A stretch of DNA of 64,000 nt from an archaeon (GTDB lineage Archaea > Nanobdellota > Nanobdellia > SCGC-AAA011-G17 > GW2011-AR17): the NCBI GenBank assembly GCA_018692925.1, contig JABHLH010000004.1:1-64000 (forward strand), written 5' to 3'. The notes under the pieces were generated by a model that was given only the letters and a program-made list of their open reading frames with translations, was not told the DNA's origin and ran no database searches. This document shows, piece after piece, positions 51,563 to 61,899 of the stretch. The translations under genes and the position numbers were made by a program. Position 1 is the stretch's first letter, and each line of letters opens with the position of its first letter.

Positions 51563-52626
51563 TAACTGAGGAACAAATAAAAGAAATTAGAGAATTGATT
51601 AAACAAGCAAATAATCCAATGATTTTATTTGATGATGACCAAGATGGTCTTTGTTCTTTTCTATTAATCAAAAAATATTTAGGCAAAGGTTATGGTTTAC
51701 CTTATGTGTATAGAGATGGGAATGAGAATGATTTTTTAATTGAAAATATTCACAACAATAATCATGATTTACTTATTTTCTTAGATGTTCCTTTTATTGA
51801 CCAATATTTTTTAGACAAAATTACTGAGATTCCTATTGTTCACATTGATCACCATCCTCCTCACAATTTAAAAGCAAAAAATTATCATTATTTTAATCCT
51901 ATGCTTAATGACAAAGAAAATAATCTTTCAACAACTTATTGGGCATACAAAATCAGTGAAGGTCCAGAGTGGTTAGCTTCCATTGGTATTATTGCAGATT
52001 GGTTTATCCCTCCTTTTTACAAAGAATTACAAAAAAAATATCCTGATTTACTTCCCAAAACAGTTAAATCTCCTGGTGATGTTTATTTCAAATCAAATTT
52101 ATCTGAATTAATCAAGGGTTATGCATTTTGTTTGAAAGGAAAAAGAGAAGATGTTAGATCCAACATTAATACTTTATTAAAAATTGAAGATCCTTATGAA
52201 ATTTTAGAAGAAAAAACACCTGCTGGAAAGAAAATAAAAAAATATTATTCAAAACGTCTTAAGCGTTATAATAAAATGTTAAATGATGCTTTAGATTCAT
52301 ACAAAAGTTTAGATTCAAAAGATAATTTATTTGTATATACTTATGTTTCTGGAAAAGATAGTTTTAGTTCTATGCTCTCAACAGAATTAACTTACCACAT
52401 AAAAGCAAAGGTTCTATGTATTGCTCGAGTTAAGGAAGGCGAAACAATTATTAGTTGGAGATCTAGAAAAGTAAGTTTACCTGACAAAATCCAAATAGCT
52501 TTAGAAGGATTACAAGGTAGAGGTGGTGGTCATAAACTAGCTTGTGGAACTGGAATTAAAAATGAAGATTTTCCTGAATTTCTAAAAAGAATGAAAGATT
52601 TAATTGATGAAGATTTAAATAAATAA
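51559..52626 (+). CDS. DHH/DHHA1 phosphoesterase (RecJ/GAN-like)
   Basis: 355 aa. MILFDDDQDGLCSFLL (motif I), LIFLDVPF (motif II), VHIDHHPPHN (DHH) and GRGGGHKLACG (DHHA1) are all present. Archaeal members are nanoRNases, GINS-associated nucleases or cyclic nucleotide phosphodiesterases. Length fits the RecJ-like archaeal type without long insertions. Overlaps the preceding surface-protein stop by four bases. Confidence 0.82.
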   Translation: MITEEQIKEIRELIKQANNPMILFDDDQDGLCSFLLIKKYLGKGYGLPYVYRDGNENDFLIENIHNNNHDLLIFLDVPFIDQYFLDKITEIPIVHIDHHPPHNLKAKNYHYFNPMLNDKENNLSTTYWAYKISEGPEWLASIGIIADWFIPPFYKELQKKYPDLLPKTVKSPGDVYFKSNLSELIKGYAFCLKGKREDVRSNINTLLKIEDPYEILEEKTPAGKKIKKYYSKRLKRYNKMLNDALDSYKSLDSKDNLFVYTYVSGKDSFSSMLSTELTYHIKAKVLCIARVKEGETIISWRSRKVSLPDKIQIALEGLQGRGGGHKLACGTGIKNEDFPEFLKRMKDLIDEDLNK

Positions 52627-53415
52627 TAATACTATTCCTAAACCTAAAATACATCCTAATGTTAAATAAGGCATTGCTGGATAATATTTTCTTTTATCTC
52701 CTTTAACAAATAATGCTAATAACATTAATGTACAACAAACTGGAATGATATATGTTTTCCAATCTAATAAACCTAAAGAAAATTGTGACATTACAACAGC
52801 AGAAAAGATTAATGGGAATCCAATATCTCCTCCTCCTAAAATTGCCACTCCTTTTTTGTATGGTACTAAAAGTCCTGCAAAGATTTTTGCTTTACTTTGT
52901 GTTTTAGCAAGTTTCACCATATGTTTAGTTTTTCTAACTGCAATATAGTCATATACTGAAATTAATGATAATAAAATAAAAACACTAACTACTGATAATA
53001 AAGGTGCAAAGACAACAGCAAGCGCACCATAAATAAATAATTCTGTAAAATTATGAACATAAACATTATCTTTAAATATCTTCCACACAGCAAATATTCC
53101 TGCTAATAGTATAGCAAACATCTCTGGAATAAAAGCATTAAAACTAATTGTTAAGGTTAAAAATATACTCATCAAAAACCAAAATTTCCAAAATTTAAAC
53201 AATTGAAATTTTATTAAAGCCATTGCAACAACTGTAGCTAATAATATTAGTGCAAATATCCAAATGAAAGAAGTTTCTGTACTTGTCTCTGGTCTTTCAA
53301 TATTTAGTGGTAAGGTATCTACATCATTATATTGTTGATATATTGCCAATCCAAAAATTTGTGACACTAAAAACAGAGCAACAAGAACAAATACAATCTT
53401 TGGAGTATGTTTCAT
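52615..53415 (-). CDS. Presenilin/signal-peptide-peptidase-like aspartyl protease
   Basis: 266 aa from the ATG at 53415 (a CTATTTAAAC box lies about 26 nt upstream, inside the longer frame to 53463). Nine-helix family pattern with VYDYIA (first catalytic Asp), GGGDIGFP (second Asp) and AMPYLTLG (PAL-like). These cleave membrane helices; archaeal members (PSH) act in a similar way. A start at 53463 would put the box in coding sequence. Confidence 0.8.
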   Translation of the reverse strand: MKHTPKIVFVLVALFLVSQIFGLAIYQQYNDVDTLPLNIERPETSTETSFIWIFALILLATVVAMALIKFQLFKFWKFWFLMSIFLTLTISFNAFIPEMFAILLAGIFAVWKIFKDNVYVHNFTELFIYGALAVVFAPLLSVVSVFILLSLISVYDYIAVRKTKHMVKLAKTQSKAKIFAGLLVPYKKGVAILGGGDIGFPLIFSAVVMSQFSLGLLDWKTYIIPVCCTLMLLALFVKGDKRKYYPAMPYLTLGCILGLGIVLLFI

Positions 53416-53492
53416 TAATAATCTAATCTTTAGGAAGTTTAAATAGTTTATTACTAGAAACATTTTTAAATAAAATAGACTTCTAACTAGAC

Positions 53493-54422
53493 ATGAGAGA
53501 GAGTGATTTTATTAGTTTTGAAAATCTTAATAAAAAATTCGGTAAACATACCGTAATAAATAATCTAGATTTGAATATCCCTTTTGAAGGAGTCTTTGGA
53601 ATTATGGGTCTTTCTGGTTGTGGAAAAACCACTTTACTAAATATGCTTATTGGATTTTGGCATCCTGACAAAGGTAGAGTTCTCTACAATGCTATTGACA
53701 TTCATAGAAATAAACAAATCATTAGTCAGCTTTTCGGATTTGCAACTCAAGATGGAAGTGTTTATCCCAAACTAACTGTTGAAGAAAATTTACATTACTT
53801 TGGAAAGTTATACAATATGAGAGGTTCAGACATTGAAAAAAGAATGGATGAAATTTTAGATTTTGTTGACTTAAAAGATTCAAGAAACGAAATTGCTGGT
53901 GAACTTTCTACTGGTATGTATAGAAGATTAGACATTGCTTGTTCAATGATTCACAATCCTAAAGTTTTACTTTTAGATGAACCAACTGGTAACTTAGATC
54001 CTGTACTTAGAAAAAAATTAATGGCTTTAATAAAAAAAATTAGCGACGAAGGAACAAAAGTAATTATCACTTCTCATTTACTTGGTGAGGTTGAACACAT
54101 TTGTGACACTTTAGCTATTTTACATAATGGTAATATTGTAGAGATGGGTTCTCCTGAAGAACTTAAAGATAAATATACAACTGATCAAGTAATAAGATTT
54201 GAAACCAAAAAGAAAGATTATACTAAGATTATTGCTACATTAAAGAGATCTGGTGTTAAAAAAATCTTCCAGAAGGACAAGGACATATATTTATACACCA
54301 AAGATGCTGATAGAATTTTATCACAAATTTTAAATTTTGTTTTAGTAAATAAAGATGAAGTAATAAATGTTGAAGTTAGTAAACCTTCAATTGAAGAAGT
54401 ATTTGAGGCTGTTACAAGATGA
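53493..54422 (+). CDS. ABC transporter ATP-binding protein
   Basis: 309 aa. Walker A GLSGCGKTT (~40-48), Q-loop ATQDGSVYPKLTVEEN, signature GELSTGMYRR, Walker B VLLLDEPTGNLD, H-loop ITSHLLGEVEHI. The extra C-terminal ~80 residues resemble the DrrA/CcmA-type extension. ATGA overlap with the permease gene makes an operon. TTTTTAAATAAAATAG about 25 nt upstream is the promoter. Confidence 0.93.
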   Translation: MRESDFISFENLNKKFGKHTVINNLDLNIPFEGVFGIMGLSGCGKTTLLNMLIGFWHPDKGRVLYNAIDIHRNKQIISQLFGFATQDGSVYPKLTVEENLHYFGKLYNMRGSDIEKRMDEILDFVDLKDSRNEIAGELSTGMYRRLDIACSMIHNPKVLLLDEPTGNLDPVLRKKLMALIKKISDEGTKVIITSHLLGEVEHICDTLAILHNGNIVEMGSPEELKDKYTTDQVIRFETKKKDYTKIIATLKRSGVKKIFQKDKDIYLYTKDADRILSQILNFVLVNKDEVINVEVSKPSIEEVFEAVTR

Positions 54423-56185
54423 GTTTTTTAGCAAGATTAACAAAGAAAGAGGAACCAAAGAAAGAACTTGCTAAAAAGGAAGATAAAAAGGAAGATAAAA
54501 AGGAAGATAAAAAGGAAGATAAAAAGGAAGTAAAAAAAGAACTTCCAAAGAAAGAGTTAACTCCTCAGGATAAAAAATCTAAAACTATTAAACATAATTT
54601 TGATGTTTTTATTGAAAGACCAAAATTAAACATTTTCATAAAAATATTTTACATTCTTTCAAAGAACATGCGACTTTTAGTTAGATCTAAATTATCTGCA
54701 TTAATTTTCTTTTTCGGTCCATTACTTTTAGTTTTCTTAGTAGCATTAGCTTTTAACACATCAACTTTATATGATTTAAATGTTGCAACTTATTCTGAAT
54801 CTTATTCGGAGTTAGCAGATTCGATTATAGATGATTTAGTAGAATCTCAATATAATGTTTTAAAATTTGATTCGCAAGAAGAATGTATAGATGCAGTTAA
54901 ATCGGGTTCATTCCAAGTATGTTTAAAATTCCCAAGCACGATGGTCGTCGATAATAGTGCCAATAATATTATTCAGATCTTTGTAGACAATTCCAGATTA
55001 AATATTGCTTATTTAATTTCTAGTCAAGTTTCTACAAGAGTTTCAGTTGAAGCTTCAGAGTTAAGTGAAGATTTGGTTACAGACATTTTAACAGTATTAG
55101 ATACAACAAACACTGAAGTTGTCCAAAGTAAATCCTTACTAGATTCATTGATTTCAGATAATTCCAAATTAAAATCTTCAAGTTCAAGTATATCTTCAGA
55201 TTTAACAAGTGTTGACATTGCATATTCAGTTTATGATTCATCAGTTATTGATGCTTCCATTTCTTCATTACATTCAACTTATAATATAAGTAGTTCATCA
55301 ACAGCTGCAATAGAATCTGATATTAATACTTTAGAGTCATATTACAGTTCAGCAACTTCAACTTTAGATACATTAGCAACTGCAATTTATTCATCAACAT
55401 CTTCTATATCTAGTGTTTCATCAGGATTAACAAGTCAATCTTCAGACTTAGATGAATTAAGTACTAATTTAGGTGTAATCAGCGAAGGTATTTCTTCTCT
55501 AACAATTACAAATGTTGAGAACATTGTTACTCCAATTACAACTGACATTGAACCTATTAGTTCGAACAACAGTTATTTATTTTACATTATTCCAACTTTA
55601 TTAGTAATTTTAATTATGTTTGTAACTTTGTTAATGAGTTCATCAAATATTATCGAAGAAAAAACTTCAAGAGCTTACTTTAGAAATTTCATTACTCCAA
55701 CAAATTTCCTTTTCTTCATGATTGGAGAGTTTATATCCAATTTTATTGTTTTAGTTTTACAATCTTCAATTATTATGCTTATTTTATTTTACTTCTTTAA
55801 CGAACTTGGTTATCAGTTATTCCTCTTTGCTGGTGGGGTTTTGATTTTAATTGGTTCATTTTACATATTATTAGGAATGCTTATAGGATACTTATTCAAT
55901 ACAAAGCAGAGTGTAACTTTAGCTACAGTTTCAGCAGCTTTAATCATGCTTTTCTTTTCAAACACCATTTTACCACTTGAAACTCTATCTTCCTTTACAA
56001 GACAAATTGTGATGTTTAATCCATTTATTATAGGTGAAGGTCTATTGAAGAAGATATTTTTATTTAATTCTAGCTTTGCAGATATTGCTGTACAATTCTA
56101 TATATTGGTCGGATTCTGTATACTTACCTTGATTCTAGCTATTATAGCTAAATATATCTCTAAAAAGTACATAAATTCTATGTAA
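54419..56185 (+). CDS. ABC-2 type transporter permease with large extracytoplasmic domain
   Basis: 588 aa. A cytoplasmic Lys/Glu/Asp repeat (residues ~20-40, KEDKKEDKKEDKKE), a first membrane helix (~95-115), then a ~250-residue outer domain. That domain is Ser-rich and helical (SSSISSDLTSVDIAY...). Five more helices follow from ~390 in the ABC-2/YhgE-Pip arrangement. With its ATPase it likely exports a lipid, glycan or protein. The repeat array in DNA lies at 54473-54532. Confidence 0.75.
   Translation: MSFLARLTKKEEPKKELAKKEDKKEDKKEDKKEDKKEVKKELPKKELTPQDKKSKTIKHNFDVFIERPKLNIFIKIFYILSKNMRLLVRSKLSALIFFFGPLLLVFLVALAFNTSTLYDLNVATYSESYSELADSIIDDLVESQYNVLKFDSQEECIDAVKSGSFQVCLKFPSTMVVDNSANNIIQIFVDNSRLNIAYLISSQVSTRVSVEASELSEDLVTDILTVLDTTNTEVVQSKSLLDSLISDNSKLKSSSSSISSDLTSVDIAYSVYDSSVIDASISSLHSTYNISSSSTAAIESDINTLESYYSSATSTLDTLATAIYSSTSSISSVSSGLTSQSSDLDELSTNLGVISEGISSLTITNVENIVTPITTDIEPISSNNSYLFYIIPTLLVILIMFVTLLMSSSNIIEEKTSRAYFRNFITPTNFLFFMIGEFISNFIVLVLQSSIIMLILFYFFNELGYQLFLFAGGVLILIGSFYILLGMLIGYLFNTKQSVTLATVSAALIMLFFSNTILPLETLSSFTRQIVMFNPFIIGEGLLKKIFLFNSSFADIAVQFYILVGFCILTLILAIIAKYISKKYINSM
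54473..54532 (+). repeat. 12-bp tandem repeat within the permease gene
   Basis: AAAAAGGAAGAT repeats four times exactly (54473-54520), with a fifth unit altered at its end (…GGAAGTA). In frame it encodes KEDK units and may vary in copy number. Confidence 0.85.
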
Positions 56186-56266
56186 AAGTTACTACTGGTG
56201 TGAAGTGAATAAAACGAAAGATTTATAAAGGATTTATTTTTCTGTTTCTTTAGTATTGGAGAAAAA

Positions 56267-57070
56267 ATGATCGTAAATGAAGAATTTTTAAAAAAAATCA
56301 GATCCTCATTTGATTTAAATATTTATGAAGCAAAAGTATGGACAGCATTGCTATCAAGAGGTGTAGCTACAGCTGGAGAACTTGCTGATATTTCAGGCGT
56401 ACCAAGAAGCAGAAGTTATGATGTTCTTGAAAATTTAGAGAAAAAAAGTTTTATTATAATGAAACTTGGAAAGCCTATCAAATATATTGCAGTAAAACCT
56501 GAAGAAATTCTAAAGAGGAGAAAACAGAAATTAGAGAATGAAGCAAAAGAAAGTATTGTTCAATTAGAAAGCGTTTCAAGCACTCCTACATACAAAGAAA
56601 TCGAACAGTTATACAAACATGGTATCGATAGAATTGAACCTGCAGATCTTTCTGGAATCTTAAAAGGAAGAAAAAATGTATATGATCATTTAAAATCTAT
56701 GTTTTCAAATGCTGAAGATACAGTTTCTATTATGACTACAGAAAAAGGTTTACTAAGAAAACTTGATGTTCTAAAAAATGTTGTTAAAAAAGCAAAAGCT
56801 CGTGGTGTTAAAGTTAGAATTGTTGCACCTATCAAAGAACTCTCATTCTTATCAAAGGATGTTAAAGATGCTGTTGATGTAAGAGTTTCTGATGAAATAA
56901 CTAAAGCAAGATTTATTCTTGTTGATGGAAAAGAATTGCTTTTCATGCTTTCAGATGATCAAGAAGTTCATGAAGCATATGATATGGGTATTTGGGTAAA
57001 AACACCTTACTTTACACAAGCTTTAGATCAGATGTTTGAATTAAATTGGAAAGTTTTGAAGAGGGCTTAG
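56267..57070 (+). CDS. TrmB-family transcriptional regulator
   Basis: 267 aa. N-terminal winged HTH (YEAKVWTALLSRGVATAGELADISGVPRSRSYDVLENL) is the TrmB pattern; a helix links it to a regulatory domain ending LDQMFELNWKVLKRA. TrmB proteins sense sugars or other metabolites. GATTTATAAAGG (56219-56230) and GGAG before the ATG define the start. It lies downstream of the ABC exporter, its likely target. Confidence 0.85.
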   Translation: MIVNEEFLKKIRSSFDLNIYEAKVWTALLSRGVATAGELADISGVPRSRSYDVLENLEKKSFIIMKLGKPIKYIAVKPEEILKRRKQKLENEAKESIVQLESVSSTPTYKEIEQLYKHGIDRIEPADLSGILKGRKNVYDHLKSMFSNAEDTVSIMTTEKGLLRKLDVLKNVVKKAKARGVKVRIVAPIKELSFLSKDVKDAVDVRVSDEITKARFILVDGKELLFMLSDDQEVHEAYDMGIWVKTPYFTQALDQMFELNWKVLKRA

Positions 57071-57074
57071 ATAA

Positions 57075-57377
57075 ATGAATTTCCAAAGAGAAGATATAAA
57101 ATATTTTCTAGTAACTTCATTTTTAATTGGAGCTTGTTGGTTTAATGAAAATATAAAATCAGATCAAGAAATTGCTCAAGATATTTGTTATGAAGATACT
57201 ACAAGATTAAATGCTACATATTCTTTAACTAGATTAGATTCATTAGCAAGAGATTATTGTGAAGGAGAAATAACAGAAGATTGTCAAACTGACTTAACAG
57301 AATACGCAAATAGTTTACATGCAGTAGCACATATTAGGGTTGATGAAGACACAATTACTAAAATTTGTGAAGAATAA
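57075..57377 (+). CDS. Small exported hypothetical protein
   Basis: 100 aa, starting 4 nt after the TrmB gene. A hydrophobic N-terminus (FLVTSFLIGACW) contains a Cys that could be a lipoprotein-like site, followed by three more cysteine-bearing acidic units. No known family. Confidence 0.5.
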   Translation: MNFQREDIKYFLVTSFLIGACWFNENIKSDQEIAQDICYEDTTRLNATYSLTRLDSLARDYCEGEITEDCQTDLTEYANSLHAVAHIRVDEDTITKICEE

Positions 57378-57440
57378 ACTATTTTTTTAATAATTTCTAT
57401 CCCAAACCTTTAAAAATCTCTATAAATTACTCTATTCTTA

Positions 57441-58925
57441 ATGAAAGACCTAATTCGTAGCCTTCATCCATTGGAGAGAAAAGTTATTCCCAATTTAAAA
57501 AATAATATAACATTAAAGGAATTAGCTGAATCTTCAAACTTACAAGAAGTTGAAGCTATGAGAGCATTACAATGGTTAGAAAATAAAAAGGTCCTAAGTT
57601 CTAAACAAAATATCACTGAAGAGATTTCTTTATCTGATTTAGGTACTAAATATCTAAAAAAAGGATTACCTGAGAGAAGATTATTAGAACAGATTAAGGA
57701 TAAACCTTTACAAATTAGAGAAATCAAATTAGACAAGGGTGAAATTAACATTGCTCTTGGAGAATTAAAGAAAAAGGCAGCGATTCAATTAGGAAAAGAA
57801 ATTTCAATTACTGATCAAGGTAAAAAAATATTAGATAAAGAATCTTTAGAAGAAAAATTCTTAAAATCTTTACCTAAAATTCTTAAAGATCTTTCTGATG
57901 AAGAAAAACATGCTTATGAAGCTTTAAAGAAAAGAAGAGATTTAATTATTACAAAATCACTAAAAGAAAGAAAAATCAAACTTACAGATCTAGGAAAAGA
58001 TTTATGCAAAGAAAAAATAGATCTAGATTTAATTGAATCTTTAACTCCACAAATTCTAAAAGATAACATTTGGAAGAGCAAAGATTTCCGATCATACGAT
58101 GTAAAAATTAATGTTCCTCAAATTTATGGTGGGCGAAGACAACCTTACATGGAGTCTTTAACAAAAATGAAACATAAATTAGTACAACTTGGTTTCGAAG
58201 AGATGGTTGGTCCATTGATTGAGACTGAATTTTTCAACTTTGATGTTTTATTCCAACCTCAAAATCATCCAGCAAGAACTATGACTGACACTTATCATTT
58301 AAAGAAACCTGTTCATGGTAAATTACCTGATGAACTTGTTGTAAACAGAGTAAAACTTGCACATGAAGAAGGTGGACAAACTCTTTCTAAAGGTTGGGGT
58401 TACAAATGGTCTCCAGAGATTGCTATGCAGTTAATGCCTCGAGCACACACAACAGCTTTATCAGCTAGAACAATGGCAAAGGGTGTAAAGGTTCCTTGTA
58501 GATATTTCGCAATTGGTAGATGCTATAGGCCTGATGTTTTAGATGCAACTCACTTAATTGAATTTAATCAAATGGAAGGTTTTGTTGCTGACGAATCCAT
58601 TTCTTTTAAAACATTATTAGGAATATTAAAACAATTCGCAATTGAAGTTGCTGGTGCTGAAGAAGTAAGATTCTATCCAGATTATTATCCATTCACAGAA
58701 CCTTCAGTTCAAATCTCAGCAAAGCATCCAACTTTAGGTTGGGTAGAGCTTGGTGGTGCAGGAATTTTCAGACCTGAAGTTACAAATCCCTTAAACATTG
58801 ATGTACCTGTAATGGCTTGGGGTTTTGGAATTGACAGATTAATTATGTTCAAATTAGGAATAAAAGACATTAGATATTTATTTAGTCAAGATTTAAAATG
58901 GTTAAGACAACCGAGGATGGTTTAA
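57441..58925 (+). CDS. pheS: Phenylalanyl-tRNA synthetase alpha subunit
   Basis: 494 aa. N-terminal ~200 residues hold winged-helix repeats (LNNITLKELAESSNLQEVEAMRALQWL) found in archaeal/eukaryotic PheS. The catalytic domain has class II motif 1 MGPLIETEFFNFD-like sequence, motif 2 (FAIGRCYRPDVLDATHLIEFNQMEG) and GFGIDRLIMFKLGI (motif 3). PheST charges tRNA-Phe. One nucleotide separates it from pheT. Confidence 0.95.
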   Translation: MKDLIRSLHPLERKVIPNLKNNITLKELAESSNLQEVEAMRALQWLENKKVLSSKQNITEEISLSDLGTKYLKKGLPERRLLEQIKDKPLQIREIKLDKGEINIALGELKKKAAIQLGKEISITDQGKKILDKESLEEKFLKSLPKILKDLSDEEKHAYEALKKRRDLIITKSLKERKIKLTDLGKDLCKEKIDLDLIESLTPQILKDNIWKSKDFRSYDVKINVPQIYGGRRQPYMESLTKMKHKLVQLGFEEMVGPLIETEFFNFDVLFQPQNHPARTMTDTYHLKKPVHGKLPDELVVNRVKLAHEEGGQTLSKGWGYKWSPEIAMQLMPRAHTTALSARTMAKGVKVPCRYFAIGRCYRPDVLDATHLIEFNQMEGFVADESISFKTLLGILKQFAIEVAGAEEVRFYPDYYPFTEPSVQISAKHPTLGWVELGGAGIFRPEVTNPLNIDVPVMAWGFGIDRLIMFKLGIKDIRYLFSQDLKWLRQPRMV

Positions 58926-58926
58926 G

Positions 58927-60597
58927 ATGCCCACAATAAATGTATCAATAAAGGACTTGAATATGCTTTCAGCTAAAGAATTCACTTATGAAGAACTTGA
59001 GAGCGAAGCAATTCTTTTAGTTAAAGGTGAGATTGAAGGTGTAGATGGTGATGATATAATTGTAGATGTAAAGGATTCAAATCGTCCTGACTTATGGTCT
59101 ACTGAAGGTATTGCAAGAGTTTTAAAATCTCATTATACGGATGAAAAAGGAATCAAAGAATACAAAGTTGAAGAATCTGATATTTATTTACATGTTGACA
59201 GGACTGTTGACGATGTTCGTCCATTTATTGTTGCTGCTGTAATTGAAGATGTAGAAATTACTGAAGATTTACTAATCCAATTAATTCAAATTCAAGAAAA
59301 AGTTTGTTTATCTTTTGGTAGAAAAAGAAAAAGAGTTGCTTTAGGTATTTATGATTTTGATAAAATTAAATCTCCTTTAACTTACAAGGCTGTAAAACCT
59401 GAGTCAGTAAAATTTATTCCTTTGGAATATAAAGTTGAAATGACTTTAAAGGAAATATTAGAAACTCATCCTAAGGGAATTGAATACAAAGATTTACTAA
59501 AAGATTTTGACAAATATCCTATTGTTGTCGACTCAAAAAATAATATTTTGTCTATGCCTCCAATTATTAATTCGCAATACTCTGGAAAGGTTTCAGAAAA
59601 AACCAAAAATTTATTCCTTGAAGTAACTGGAACAGATTTAGAAGATACAAAAGTTGCTCTAAACATTTTAGTTGCTGCAATTGCTGATAGATCTGGAAAA
59701 ATAAAATCTGTAACTTTAGATTATGGTGAAGAAAAACTTGTAACTCCTGATTTCACTCCCAAAAAAATGAAAGTTAAATTTGATGACATTGAAAATATTA
59801 CTGGGATTAAATTAACTTTAAAAGAAATGAAAGATCTTTTAGAGGGTTTTTGTTACAATGTAAAGAGAGCAAAAGATAGTCTTGAAGTTGAATATCCTTC
59901 ATACAGACAAGATATTTTACATCCTATCGACGTTATTGAAGACATTTTAATTTCATATGGTTACAATAAAATTGAACCTCACTTACCAGAAATTGCAACT
60001 GTTGGTGACTTAGATCCATTAGAAGTTTTCTGTGAAGATGTAAGAAATTTATTACCTGGTTTTGGTGCTCAAGAAATTTTAAACTTTACAATGACTAACA
60101 TAGAACATCAATTTACAAAAATGAATTTAGAAGAAAGAGATGTAATTGAAATTGCAAATCCTGTTTCAAGTAAATGGTCTTGTATAAGGTCTTGGATAAT
60201 TCCTTCTCTTATGGAATTTTTCGAAACTAATGTTTCTCAAGAATATCCTCAACAAATTTATGAACTTGGTGATGTACTTATTTTAGACGAATCTGCAGAG
60301 ACAGGTTGTCACACTGTAAAAAGATTAGCTTGGGCTTTAGCTGACAAAGAATCTAATTTTACAAAGGCAAAACAAGTATTTGATTTTGTAATGAAATCTA
60401 TAGGTTTAGAGTATGAAATTATTGAAGAAGATCATCCTTCCTTTATTCGTGGTAGGTGTGCAAGAGTAAAAGTTGGAGATAGGAAAGTTGCTTACATTGG
60501 AGAGATACATCCTCAAGTTTTAGAGAACTTTAATTTAGGCTTTCCTGTTTGTGCTTTCGAATTAAACATTTCAGAAATATTTAAATTAAAAAAATAG
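58927..60597 (+). CDS. pheT: Phenylalanyl-tRNA synthetase beta subunit
   Basis: 556 aa of archaeal type. The B1-like region (DVKDSNRPDLWSTEGIARVL), B5 domain (ITGIKLTLKEMKDLLEGFCYNV) and PNPVSSKWSCIRSWIIPSLM part of the catalytic-like module are all visible. No editing-site deletion seen. Forms the (alpha-beta)2 enzyme with PheS, with which it is co-transcribed. Confidence 0.95.
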   Translation: MPTINVSIKDLNMLSAKEFTYEELESEAILLVKGEIEGVDGDDIIVDVKDSNRPDLWSTEGIARVLKSHYTDEKGIKEYKVEESDIYLHVDRTVDDVRPFIVAAVIEDVEITEDLLIQLIQIQEKVCLSFGRKRKRVALGIYDFDKIKSPLTYKAVKPESVKFIPLEYKVEMTLKEILETHPKGIEYKDLLKDFDKYPIVVDSKNNILSMPPIINSQYSGKVSEKTKNLFLEVTGTDLEDTKVALNILVAAIADRSGKIKSVTLDYGEEKLVTPDFTPKKMKVKFDDIENITGIKLTLKEMKDLLEGFCYNVKRAKDSLEVEYPSYRQDILHPIDVIEDILISYGYNKIEPHLPEIATVGDLDPLEVFCEDVRNLLPGFGAQEILNFTMTNIEHQFTKMNLEERDVIEIANPVSSKWSCIRSWIIPSLMEFFETNVSQEYPQQIYELGDVLILDESAETGCHTVKRLAWALADKESNFTKAKQVFDFVMKSIGLEYEIIEEDHPSFIRGRCARVKVGDRKVAYIGEIHPQVLENFNLGFPVCAFELNISEIFKLKK

Positions 60598-60634
60598 AGA
60601 AAATTTTAAATAGTAAATTGGTCTACAAATAATT

Positions 60635-60898
60635 ATGTCTAAGGAAAAATTATGGTGGATGGATATAAAAGATAAAATTAAAATTTCTAAGAAAAGATTT
60701 TGTATGCCTCATTATTGGCCTCATAAGTTACCTTTTGGAAAAAAAGTATGTAATGAAGCATGTCATATTCATAAGAATCCTATAAGGATGTTACATCATA
60801 ATTTTTATTGTAAAGTTTTAAATTGTCCAAATTATAAATTTATGCGGACCAAAGATAAAAAAATGATTAAGAGAACTTGGCGTAATATATTTTTTTAA
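60635..60898 (+). CDS. Small Cys/His-rich hypothetical
   Basis: 87 aa with KRFCMPHYWPHKLPFG, NEACHIHKNP and HHNFYCKVLNCPNY, giving five cysteines and several histidines, suitable for a zinc site. Very basic elsewhere. Overlaps the convergent epimerase gene by four bases. Function unknown; nucleic-acid binding possible. Confidence 0.5.
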   Translation: MSKEKLWWMDIKDKIKISKKRFCMPHYWPHKLPFGKKVCNEACHIHKNPIRMLHHNFYCKVLNCPNYKFMRTKDKKMIKRTWRNIFF

Positions 60899-61899
60899 AT
60901 TAATTTATAATCAGTATAAAATTTTATGGCCTTATTAATTGATTCTTCAAATGTTTGTTTAGGTTTCCATCCTAATTCCATTCTTGCTTTATTAGAATCA
61001 AAATATCTATATTTGAAAGTAAAATTGATTGAATGTGGTGATAAAAGTGGTTTTTTATTTAATGGGAGCAAAGCATATTCCATTAGGCTTAAAGATAATT
61101 TTGTTGGTTCAAGGATCCAATTAGGTGTGATTAGTTTAGGTTTTTTAACATTTAGGGATTTAGCTATAGTACTAAACATTTCTTTGTAAGTAATAGACTC
61201 ATTTGCAAAAATATAGTTCTCTCCACTCCTACCTTTTTTCATAACAAGTATGTGAGCATCAATAACATCATCAACTGATAAAACTGAATTTCCTCCAGGG
61301 GGGATAAGTTTTAATTTTCCTTCTTTTATTTTTTTCACAACATTTCCAATGTGCATACAAAGATCTCCTTGTCCATAAATTGTTGTTGGAGATACAATTG
61401 AAACATTAAGATTTTGTTTTGCATATTTTTCACATTCTTTTATCACTAAATGTTTTGAATACATATACATAACTTTTTTATATTTTTTATAATCAAATTG
61501 TGAATCTTCATTTAAAGGTAATTTATTTTTTGGAATACCAATACCTGCTGTTGAAGCTGTAACTACAACTTTCTTAACTTTTAGTGTTTTTGCAACTTCA
61601 AGAATATTTTTTGTACCTAAATAATTAACTTTGTATATTAAATCTTCATCTAATTTATTGTAAGAAACAATACCTGCAATTTGATAAACATAATCACAAC
61701 CTTCCATTGCTTTGTAAACATCTTTTATATTAGTAATATCTCCTGTAATTACTTCTAGTTTTAAACCATCTAAAAAAGGGTGCCAAGTTCCTTTAAGGAT
61801 AAATATTCTAACATCATTACCTTCTTCAACTAATTTCTTAGTCAGATTTGCACCAACACAACCTGACGCTCCAGTAATTAAAATTTTAGATTTTTCCAT
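60895..61899 (-). CDS. NAD-dependent epimerase/dehydratase
   Basis: 334 aa extended SDR. ITGASGCVGANLTKKLVEEG (GxxGxxG cofactor motif), DYVYQIAGIVSYN, then a Ser (VVTASTAG) and a YMYSKHLVIKE YxxxK pair. It is probably a sugar-nucleotide or steroid/dihydroflavonol-like reductase; partner is the paralog at 62293. The gene overlaps the upstream membrane protein by 14 nt. Confidence 0.8.
   Translation of the reverse strand: MEKSKILITGASGCVGANLTKKLVEEGNDVRIFILKGTWHPFLDGLKLEVITGDITNIKDVYKAMEGCDYVYQIAGIVSYNKLDEDLIYKVNYLGTKNILEVAKTLKVKKVVVTASTAGIGIPKNKLPLNEDSQFDYKKYKKVMYMYSKHLVIKECEKYAKQNLNVSIVSPTTIYGQGDLCMHIGNVVKKIKEGKLKLIPPGGNSVLSVDDVIDAHILVMKKGRSGENYIFANESITYKEMFSTIAKSLNVKKPKLITPNWILEPTKLSLSLMEYALLPLNKKPLLSPHSINFTFKYRYFDSNKARMELGWKPKQTFEESINKAIKFYTDYKLI

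Noticed and set aside
54473..54532. 12-bp repeat as a CRISPR array
   Set aside because: No spacers; it is an in-frame coding repeat of KEDK in the permease.
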